From: NaphS2 sp964588535
GTDB lineage: Bacteria; Desulfobacterota; DSM-4660; Desulfatiglandales; Desulfatiglandaceae
Length of the DNA stretch: 8,088 nucleotides
Assembly: GCA_964588535.1 (NCBI GenBank)
Contig: CAZPQA010000120.1
Span: 1-8,088 of the forward strand
Direction: 5' to 3'
A model generated the notes under the pieces. The model saw nothing but the letters and a program-made list of their open reading frames with translations. It was not told the origin of the DNA and did no database searches. The stretch's first letter is position 1, and every line of letters starts with the position of its first letter. The translations under genes were made by a program, and so were the position numbers. Below are positions 1-4,579 of this stretch, piece by piece.

Positions 1-1
1 C

Positions 2-58
2 AAAACGTCCGGCGGAAAGCTCCAACGCTTCATCTTACAGGAAAAATTGAACGGTTAG
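2..58 (+). CDS. AMP-forming acyl-CoA synthetase/ligase, C-terminal end only (partial)
   Basis: Reading from base 2 gives 18 residues and a TAG stop: KTSGGKLQRFILQEKLNG. This matches the A10 motif at the C-terminal end of the ANL superfamily (acyl-CoA synthetases, phenylacetate- and benzoate-CoA ligases), usually written PK(T/S)xSGKxxR. The lysine of the GGK triplet (bases 17-19) would be the catalytic lysine for acyl-adenylate formation. The other frames give nothing recognisable here. The gene ends 23 bases before the ATP-binding gene on the same strand, so the two are probably co-transcribed; an acyl-CoA ligase inside a branched-chain amino acid type transport operon suggests uptake and activation of an organic acid. 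The substrate cannot be read from this fragment. The call rests on one short motif, but the motif is distinctive. Confidence 0.72.
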   Translation, partial: KTSGGKLQRFILQEKLNG

Positions 59-81
59 AATTATAATTCAGGGGCGCCAAA

Positions 82-888
82 ATGGGTCAGGCCATGCTCA
101 ACGTCAATAATATCGAGGTCATTTATGATGATGTCATTCTGGTATTGAAGGGACTTTCCATGGAAGTCAAGGAGGGCCAGGTGGTGGCCCTCCTCGGTGC
201 TAACGGGGCCGGTAAAACCACCACGCTCAAGGCGATCTCGGGCCTGTTGAAAGTGGAAGACGGTGAGGTGACCGATGGTACCATAGAGTTCATGGGCGAG
301 CGCATTGATAAAAAAGAGGCCGAAGAGATTGTTCGGCTGGGTATCTTCCAGGTGATGGAAGGACGCTGCGTGTTTGAGAATCTCACGGCCTATGAAAACC
401 TCATTGCGGCAACCAGGACCCGCAGGAGCCGCAAAGAGATTCGGGAACGGTTTGACACGGTTCTGGAATATTTTCCCATTCTAAAATCCCGAAAAAATTC
501 CCTGGCCGGATATCTTTCCGGCGGGGAACAGCAGATGCTGGTCATCGGAAGAGCCCTCATGGCGCGAACCCGCCTCATGATGCTGGATGAACCTTCCCTG
601 GGTTTGAGCCCCATTCTGGTGGCCGAGATTTTCAAGATTATTAAAAAGGTCAATCAGGAACAGAATATTACGGTATTTCTGGTGGAGCAGAATGCGCACC
701 TGGCACTTTCCATTGCTGAGCACGGTTATGTCATGGAAAACGGAAAGGTGGTTCTGGACGACAGTGTAGAGCAGCTCAGGGAAAACGAAGACATCAAAAT
801 GTTTTACCTGGGGTTAACGGAGATGGGCGCCAAACGCAGTTACCGGGACGCGAAATTTTATAAAAGAAGGAAACGCTGGCTAACGTAG
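82..888 (+). CDS. livF: Branched-chain amino acid type ABC transporter ATP-binding protein (LivF family)
   Basis: This is the cytoplasmic ATPase subunit of a high-affinity Liv/HAAT-type importer and would pair with LivG on the LivH/LivM permeases. All ABC motifs are present: Walker A GANGAGKT at residues 39-46, Q-loop glutamine at 90, signature LSGGEQ at 145-150, Walker B LMMLDEP at 165-171, and the LivF-typical VEQN at 201-204 in place of a classic switch histidine. The start at 82 is chosen because AGGGG (70-74) sits 7 bases upstream; the internal ATG at 94 lacks a well-placed ribosome-binding site. At 268 aa it is about 30 longer than E. coli LivF (237 aa), mainly through a basic tail (residues 249-268, including KRRKRW). 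From memory such tails occur in deltaproteobacterial LivF copies near CoA ligases. The substrate is uncertain and may be an aromatic or other organic acid rather than an amino acid. The stop codon lies within a palindromic repeat. Confidence 0.93.
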   Translation: MGQAMLNVNNIEVIYDDVILVLKGLSMEVKEGQVVALLGANGAGKTTTLKAISGLLKVEDGEVTDGTIEFMGERIDKKEAEEIVRLGIFQVMEGRCVFENLTAYENLIAATRTRRSRKEIRERFDTVLEYFPILKSRKNSLAGYLSGGEQQMLVIGRALMARTRLMMLDEPSLGLSPILVAEIFKIIKKVNQEQNITVFLVEQNAHLALSIAEHGYVMENGKVVLDDSVEQLRENEDIKMFYLGLTEMGAKRSYRDAKFYKRRKRWLT

Positions 889-912
889 GGGCACGATGCA
901 TCGTGCCCTTAC
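885..912. repeat. Palindromic repeat, copy 1 (REP-like)
   Basis: Bases 889-908 form a perfect 20-bp palindrome, GGGCACGATGCATCGTGCCC. The arms continue outward (GTA at 885-887 against TAC at 910-912, with one G/T mismatch at 888/909), giving a 14-position near-perfect stem if transcribed. The first four bases of the element, GTAG, contain the livF stop codon TAG (886-888). A 25-base stretch (885-909) recurs in exact inverse orientation at 974-998. The element may also act as a transcript end or mRNA-stabilising hairpin for the livF operon, but no T-tract follows it. REP-like identity is inferred from structure; genome-wide copy number is not visible here. Confidence 0.75.
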
Positions 913-943
913 CCGATGGAGAAGAAGGTATAAGCATGATATT

Positions 944-957
944 CGGATGCCAATCCG
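944..957. repeat. Small hairpin in the spacer between the two palindromes
   Basis: CGGAT (944-948) and ATCCG (953-957) flank a four-base GCCA loop, a compact 5-bp stem in the middle of the roughly 60-bp spacer between the two larger inverted palindromes. It may be a structural part of a composite repeat element or chance. No coding sequence covers it. Confidence 0.4.
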
Positions 958-971
958 GTGATTATGTCATT

Positions 972-998
972 GTAGGGCACGATGCATCGTGCCCCTAC
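972..998. repeat. Palindromic repeat, copy 2, inverted relative to copy 1 (REP-like)
   Basis: Bases 975-994 repeat the same 20-bp palindrome as copy 1, and the asymmetric outer bases (one extra C at 995) show that this copy points the opposite way: 974-998 is the exact reverse complement of 885-909. The outer arms GTA (972-974) and TAC (996-998) also pair. Two inverted copies with a spacer are the layout of a REPIN/BIME. The ATG at 982-984 lies inside the palindrome and opens the reading frame of the next gene 14 codons too early; it is not the likely start. Confidence 0.75.
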
Positions 999-1008
999 AA
1001 CGAGGGTA

Positions 1009-1014
1009 AAGGAG
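1009..1014 (+). promoter_or_regulatory. Ribosome-binding site deciding the CGGC-protein start
   Basis: AAGGAG lies 9 bases before the ATG at 1024. The alternative in-frame ATG at 982 is inside the palindromic repeat and has no Shine-Dalgarno sequence, so 1024 is the better start. Confidence 0.7.
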
Positions 1015-1023
1015 AGAGACTAT

Positions 1024-1491
1024 ATGGCAAAGATAGGGATACTGGGATGTGAAAGCGTGACCCGGGAGATGGATTGCGTAATGATCGGTTGCCTGGGGAA
1101 TGCGCGGAGCCGGGCCGGAAAATTTGCGGATTATCCGAAAGACGAACCCCTGGACCTGGTGGGCATTATTGGTTGCGGCGGCTGTCCAACGGCCGTGGGA
1201 TCGGATCGTGTCTGGCAAAAGGTGAAAGCCCTGGTGGATTATGGGATTGATTCTGTGCATTTAACCTCATGCCTGGTGCAGTTGTGCCCGTTCAAAGAGG
1301 CTTTTGTGGAAACCATCAAGCGAGATTACCCGGATCTGAAGGTGGTGGAGGGGACCCATCCTTTCCATGACGAGGATGCCTTCAAAACAGGTGTCAAAGA
1401 ATTACTGAGTCAGCGGATGGTGACCCCCCAGAATATGAATGACCTGGTGTTTAAAAAGATCAAACTCCCTCCGGAAAAATCTGAGGCGTAG
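1024..1491 (+). CDS. CGGC-domain protein (probable metal-binding, cysteine-rich)
   Basis: A 155-residue soluble protein with no signal peptide or membrane segment. It carries the diagnostic CGGC tetrad at residues 51-54 and further cysteines at 9, 18, 23, 83 and 88, plus histidines at 79, 112 and 115. The pattern GIxGCGGCP followed by a HLxSC-xxxx-C segment matches the CGGC domain family, which is widespread in anaerobes. Pfam describes the conserved cysteines and histidines as suggestive of zinc binding; no reaction is established to my knowledge. The gene stands alone between a palindromic repeat pair and a 172-base gap before the next gene, so context gives no job. A redox or metal-handling role is an inference. 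Confidence 0.85.
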   Translation: MAKIGILGCESVTREMDCVMIGCLGNARSRAGKFADYPKDEPLDLVGIIGCGGCPTAVGSDRVWQKVKALVDYGIDSVHLTSCLVQLCPFKEAFVETIKRDYPDLKVVEGTHPFHDEDAFKTGVKELLSQRMVTPQNMNDLVFKKIKLPPEKSEA

Positions 1492-1545
1492 GACCGGCAA
1501 GGGCCGGGACGTCAGCAGTTTATTTTGCTCCCCGGTCTTTACGGG

Positions 1546-1575
1546 TTGACAACGGTGTACCCACACTTCTAAAAT
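1546..1575 (+). promoter_or_regulatory. Sigma70-type promoter in front of the DUF2333 gene
   Basis: A perfect -35 box TTGACA (1546-1551) is followed after 18 bases by TAAAAT (1570-1575), five of six matches to the -10 consensus. Transcription would start near 1582 and leave an untranslated leader of about 80 bases before the ATG at 1664. It is the best promoter-like match seen ahead of the DUF2333-hypA pair and may drive both. Confidence 0.5.
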
Positions 1576-1663
1576 CAACCTTCGATAGGACTTCATCAAT
1601 CAAATGCCTCCATTGGTGTGCTTTCACAATCGGAGGATAGCTTTAGGGAGGAATCCATAAGCC

Positions 1664-2614
1664 ATGGCGGAAAAAACTGAAAAGAAGAATCGCGGACTCC
1701 TGGTTGGCCTCTTGATCCTGATTCTGGTGATTTTTTGTTTTGTGGTGATGAGCATTAACTCAAGAAAGCCGGAACCGCTAGCGACAATCAAGTATGATGC
1801 CAAAGTGAAGGGCGCCGCCTTTGTCAGAACCAACCAGATGCTTATCCAACAGATGCAGGAGAACTGGCTGCCCAATGATCTCTACTGGCCTACTGTTTTT
1901 CTGGATAACATGCCCAATTTTCAGCTCGGTGAACTGGAGGTGGTTCGATACAATATCCGTGTGCTCAGGGATAACCTTTCCCGAATGCGAACCACGGACA
2001 AGATTGATCGCAAGGTCGAGGATGCTTTTACGTCACTCTCCAACGACCCCCGCAAATGGTGGTTCCCATCGGCGGAGAGCAAATGGGAGAATGCCTATGA
2101 CGACCTGGAAGTGTACTACCAGAACCTGGTCAAGGGCGCCTCTCACTTTTATCCCCGGGGCGACAACCTCATTGAGCTTGTGGATGACTATGCCTCGCTC
2201 ATGGGGGGTGTGAATACCCGATTGATCAATGCGCCACAGCGCAAGGGAACCGTCCTTCCGGTGGATGCCGGTGACAAGCAAAATAGGGGCAAGAGCACGC
2301 AGCTGGTATCTATCAATATTTCATGGCGCCACATTGACGATAATTTTTATTATGCTCAGGGCGTCGCCTACGGCCTTTACGAATCCTTTAAAGCCATTAG
2401 AATCGATTTTAATCGGGTGCTGGTAGAAAAAGGTGCCATGACACTGGTGGACAAGATCCTTGAGAAACTGGAGCGGTGCTATTTTGAGCCCTGGATTGTG
2501 TTTAACGGATCGCCGCAAAGCATTTTCGCCAACCATTCCCTGAACCTGTCGGGTGTTTTTAACGATGCCAGACAGAAAATCGATTCCCTGGCCATGGCAT
2601 TGAAGCAGGGTTGA
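1664..2614 (+). CDS. DUF2333 family membrane-anchored protein
   Basis: A 316-residue protein of unknown function. Residues 1-10 are lysine/arginine-rich, residues 11-31 form one hydrophobic helix (GLLVGLLILILVIF and onward), and the rest is soluble and probably periplasmic by the positive-inside rule. The body matches DUF2333 as I remember it: the WLPND-to-FLDNMPNF block at 68-86, the FYPRGDNL block in the middle, a WRHIDDNFYYAQG segment, and the C-terminal FNGSPQSIFANHSL block (280-293). Family members occur in Gammaproteobacteria and Deltaproteobacteria at about this length, so it looks intact. The ribosome-binding site GGGAGG (1646-1651) is 12 bases from the ATG, slightly far. It has a promoter of its own and ends 47 bases before hypA, so hypA may be co-transcribed. 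No catalytic motif is recognisable. Confidence 0.82.
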   Translation: MAEKTEKKNRGLLVGLLILILVIFCFVVMSINSRKPEPLATIKYDAKVKGAAFVRTNQMLIQQMQENWLPNDLYWPTVFLDNMPNFQLGELEVVRYNIRVLRDNLSRMRTTDKIDRKVEDAFTSLSNDPRKWWFPSAESKWENAYDDLEVYYQNLVKGASHFYPRGDNLIELVDDYASLMGGVNTRLINAPQRKGTVLPVDAGDKQNRGKSTQLVSINISWRHIDDNFYYAQGVAYGLYESFKAIRIDFNRVLVEKGAMTLVDKILEKLERCYFEPWIVFNGSPQSIFANHSLNLSGVFNDARQKIDSLAMALKQG

Positions 2615-2627
2615 TGAGGGCAGATTC

Positions 2628-2667
2628 AAGAAAAAGGCCCCATGTTTAAGGAAAAGGCCCCATGCAT
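2628..2667 (+). repeat. 20-bp tandem duplication covering the hypA ribosome-binding site and start codon
   Basis: Two adjacent 20-base units, 2628-2647 and 2648-2667, are identical at 17 of 20 positions; the 13-mer AAAAGGCCCCATG is exact in both (2632-2644 and 2652-2664). The second unit holds the hypA ATG (2662) and the AAGGA (2648-2652) ribosome-binding site 9 bases upstream. The first unit holds a decoy ATG at 2642 that is out of frame with hypA and has AAGAA instead of AAGGA. Confidence 0.8.
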
Positions 2668-3003
2668 GAAATGTCCATTGCGCAGAGCCTTCTGGATGTG
2701 ATTAAGGAGGAAATGCGGAAACACAATGCAACGGTGTTGAAATCCGCTCTCATCCATATCGGACAGCTTTCTGCCATTGTACCCGAATCCCTCTCGTTCT
2801 GCTTTGAGGTGATGACTTCAGGCACTGAACTGGAAGGTGCAAAACTCAATATGGAAATCATTCCATTGACCGGGAATTGCCGTAAATGCGGACAGACATT
2901 TGAAATCGAAAACTATGCATTTGAATGCCCTTTCTGTGACAGCAAAGATATCGAGACCCTCTCAGGCCAGGAGTTGTCCATTGTCGAAATGGAAGTGGAA
3001 TAA
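2662..3003 (+). CDS. hypA: Hydrogenase maturation nickel metallochaperone HypA
   Basis: HypA delivers nickel, together with HypB, to the large subunit of [NiFe]-hydrogenase. The 113-residue product has the usual family length. It begins MHEMSIAQSLL, in which His2 is the conserved nickel ligand; this fixes the start at 2662. The zinc site is intact: two CxxC pairs at C73/C76 and C89/C92. AAGGA (2648-2652) is 9 bases before the ATG and lies within a 20-bp tandem duplication. The gene follows DUF2333 by 47 bases and would normally run into hypB, but an AT-rich toxin-antitoxin pair separates the two by about 900 bases. Confidence 0.96.
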   Translation: MHEMSIAQSLLDVIKEEMRKHNATVLKSALIHIGQLSAIVPESLSFCFEVMTSGTELEGAKLNMEIIPLTGNCRKCGQTFEIENYAFECPFCDSKDIETLSGQELSIVEMEVE

Positions 3004-3047
3004 AGGATTTTCCATCTATTGACACTGATAGCCTCCCAAAAAACATA

Positions 3048-3076
3048 TTGACACCAATTGACCCAAAGCTTATATT
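3048..3076 (+). promoter_or_regulatory. Strong sigma70-type promoter of the toxin-antitoxin operon
   Basis: TTGACA (3048-3053), a 17-base spacer and TATATT (3071-3076) make a near-consensus promoter, with transcription expected to start near 3083 and the antitoxin ATG at 3126. Two further TTGAC motifs flank it, TTGACA at 3019 and TTGACC at 3058, but neither has an equally good -10 at the right distance. This promoter probably also feeds hypB and the genes after it, because no clear terminator follows the toxin gene. Confidence 0.65.
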
Positions 3077-3099
3077 CTAGACAGGCTAGCCAGAGAATA
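3073..3099. promoter_or_regulatory. Candidate operator: nested inverted repeats over the -10 and start region
   Basis: A perfect 8-bp palindrome GGCTAGCC (3084-3091) is bracketed by TATTCT (3073-3078) and its reverse complement AGAATA (3094-3099). The outer arm overlaps the -10 box and the palindrome overlaps the expected transcription start. Phd/YefM antitoxins commonly repress their own operon through such palindromes, so this is a plausible binding site for the antitoxin alone or with toxin. The arms are not symmetrically spaced (5 versus 2 bases). Confidence 0.4.
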
Positions 3100-3125
3100 A
3101 CCTCAAAAAAGGTGGGGGTGTCGCT

Positions 3126-3380
3126 ATGATTGAAAACCATTGGCAACTTCAGGATGCAAAGAACAAATTCAGCAATTTAGTTGATAAAGCACAACATAAT
3201 GGTCCGCAGGTAGTAACTAAGCACGGCAAAGATGCAGTCGTTGTTCTGTCAATCGACGAATACAAAAAATTAACAAAACCCAAAACTAACTTGGTAAAAT
3301 TTTTTCAAAGCTGTCCCCTCGCAAAAGAAGACGTAGATCTAACAAGAAGTAAAGAACTCCCGAGAAATATCGAGCTATGA
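3126..3380 (+). CDS. Type II antitoxin, Phd/YefM family
   Basis: An 84-residue protein with the Phd/YefM N-terminal DNA-binding fold: HWQLQDAKNKFSNLVDKA (5-22), a VVTKHGKDAVVVLS strand region, then IDEYKKL. The remaining 30 or so residues would form the toxin-neutralising tail. In this family the N-terminal half dimerises and binds operator DNA while the tail wraps the toxin. The ribosome-binding site is the G-rich AAGGTGG near 3109-3115. The stop codon overlaps the toxin start by 4 bases (ATGA at 3377-3380), which indicates translational coupling. Base composition is clearly more AT-rich than the neighbouring hyp genes, suggesting separate ancestry. Confidence 0.92.
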   Translation: MIENHWQLQDAKNKFSNLVDKAQHNGPQVVTKHGKDAVVVLSIDEYKKLTKPKTNLVKFFQSCPLAKEDVDLTRSKELPRNIEL

Positions 3381-3799
3381 ACTACCTGTTAGATACCTGC
3401 GTTCTCTCTGAATTAATTAAAAAAAATCCCAGTCCGAAAGTTGTTAAATGGGTTACAAAAACTGAAGAGGCCAATCTATATATCAGCGTTTTAAATATCG
3501 GCGAAATTCACAAAGGGATCGAAAAATTACCCGAAAGTAAAAAGAAAGAAAAATTACATAAATGGGTGAATTACGACCTCAAAGAAAGATTTAAAAACAG
3601 AATAATTGATTTTGACCTCAAAATCGCGGCAGTTTGGGGGAGAATCCAAGCTCATTCAGAATTATTAGGCAAAGCCATGCCAACCATAGATGGTTTGATT
3701 GCGGCTACAGGCGTTGCATATGATCTTACCGTGGTAACAAGGAACACAACAGATATGGAAGTTAGTGGTGTTACATTGCTCAACCCTTGGGGAAAATAG
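3377..3799 (+). CDS. vapC: Type II toxin, VapC-family PIN-domain ribonuclease
   Basis: A 140-residue PIN-domain protein of normal VapC length. The acidic metal-binding residues are present: D6 in MNYLLDTCVLSEL, E43 in NIGEIHKGI, D105 in PTIDGLIAATG, and D126 within TRNTTDM (121-127). VapC toxins are Mg2+-dependent endoribonucleases, often cutting tRNA or rRNA; the target cannot be told here. The intact active site and the 4-base overlap with the antitoxin suggest a functional pair. GC is low: I counted 21/60 (35%) at 3421-3480 and 16/60 (27%) at 3541-3600, against 35/60 (58%) at 4081-4140 in hypB. The gene lies between hypA and hypB with no mobile-element gene nearby. Confidence 0.95.
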   Translation: MNYLLDTCVLSELIKKNPSPKVVKWVTKTEEANLYISVLNIGEIHKGIEKLPESKKKEKLHKWVNYDLKERFKNRIIDFDLKIAAVWGRIQAHSELLGKAMPTIDGLIAATGVAYDLTVVTRNTTDMEVSGVTLLNPWGK

Positions 3800-3901
3800 T
3801 CAATCTAAACTTAGCGAACTAGTGTTTGATGTAGATGTCATGTCGGTATTTTGTTGGAAAAGTCGCCTGGCGATAGGTTCAAGCGCATAAATGAATGAAA
3901 C

Positions 3902-3907
3902 GAGGGG
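3902..3907 (+). promoter_or_regulatory. Ribosome-binding site deciding the hypB start
   Basis: GAGGGG ends 4 bases before the ATG at 3912 (GAGG within it is 6 bases away). The earlier in-frame ATG at 3891 has no comparable site, and the product starting at 3912 opens with the usual HypB N-terminal sequence. Confidence 0.65.
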
Positions 3908-3911
3908 AAAA

Positions 3912-4565
3912 ATGAAAGTATCGGTTGTAAAAAATATTCTGGCGGCCAACGATCGGATTGCCCAGGAAAACAGGGCTATCTTTGATGAAAAAAACCTGTT
4001 GGTCTTTAATCTCATGAGTTCTCCCGGGGCGGGTAAAACGAGCCTTTTAGAAAAGACCATTGTCGCCTTGAAAGATCAGCTGAACGTGGGCGTCATCGAG
4101 GGGGATATCCAGTCTTCCCAGGATGCGGAACGGATTGCTGAAAAGGGAGTGCCTGTGGTGCAGATCAACACGGGCGGGGCCTGTCATCTGGATGGCAACA
4201 TGATTCGCGATACATTCCATGAGTTTGATTTCGACGTTCTGGACCTGCTGGTGGTTGAAAACGTGGGCAATCTGGTTTGCCCGGCGGAATTCAAGGTGGG
4301 TGAAGATTTTAAGGTGATGATCTTGAGTGTCACGGAAGGGGAAGACAAACCGGCCAAATATCCCCTCATGTTTCACGAGTCAAAAGCGTTGCTCATCAAC
4401 AAGATTGATTTGCTGCCCTATGTGGATTGCTCGGTTGAGCGCATCAGGGAAGAATCACTGAAGGTGAACCCTGACCTGGTGATTTTTGAAGTTTCTTGCA
4501 AAACAGAGGAAGGTCTGGACGCTTGGTACGACTGGCTTAAAGGCGAACTGAAAAGAAAGTCCTGA
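3912..4565 (+). CDS. hypB: Hydrogenase maturation GTPase / nickel-insertion protein HypB
   Basis: HypB is a SIMIBI-class GTPase that works with HypA to insert nickel into [NiFe]-hydrogenase after the Fe(CN)2CO centre is in place. The 217-residue form begins MKVSVVKNILAANDRIA, as expected for the family. The P-loop SSPGAGKTS is at 36-44, the switch/base region IEGDIQSSQDAERI at 62-75, the GACHLD metal site at 89-94 with C91 and H92, a second metal cysteine C123 in GNLVCP, and the guanine-specificity NKID at 163-166. There is no N-terminal histidine-rich stretch and no CxxCGC high-affinity nickel motif, so it is the short type. It ends 14 bases before hypF and is separated from hypA by the toxin-antitoxin pair. 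An alternative start at 3891 would add seven residues. Confidence 0.96.
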   Translation: MKVSVVKNILAANDRIAQENRAIFDEKNLLVFNLMSSPGAGKTSLLEKTIVALKDQLNVGVIEGDIQSSQDAERIAEKGVPVVQINTGGACHLDGNMIRDTFHEFDFDVLDLLVVENVGNLVCPAEFKVGEDFKVMILSVTEGEDKPAKYPLMFHESKALLINKIDLLPYVDCSVERIREESLKVNPDLVIFEVSCKTEEGLDAWYDWLKGELKRKS

Positions 4566-4579
4566 AGGGACTGAAGACG

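Noticed and set aside
982..1023. Earlier in-frame ATG for the CGGC-domain protein
   Set aside because: It lies inside the palindromic repeat with no ribosome-binding site; ATG 1024 has AAGGAG 9 bases upstream and begins at the conserved MAKIGILGC.
1493..1540. Terminator-like inverted repeats (GACCGG/CCGGTC, CCGGG/CCCGG, AGCA/TGCT) after the CGGC gene
   Set aside because: The arms can pair but with internal loops, and only a short TCTTT follows; too weak to call a terminator.
1604..1660. 18-codon open frame ending 3 bases before the DUF2333 start
   Set aside because: It has no ribosome-binding site at a sensible distance, no run of regulatory codons and no attenuator hairpin; probably chance.
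3018..3804. ATTGAC (3018-3023) and GTCAAT (3799-3804) as inverted ends of a mobile unit carrying the toxin-antitoxin pair
   Set aside because: A 6-base match is expected by chance at this scale; ATTGAC also occurs at 3047 and 3057, and no target-site duplication or transposase is visible.
3863..3873. Small inverted repeat TCGCC-T-GGCGA before hypB, considered as a terminator of the toxin-antitoxin operon
   Set aside because: It can form only about 4 bp with a tiny loop, and no T-tract follows.
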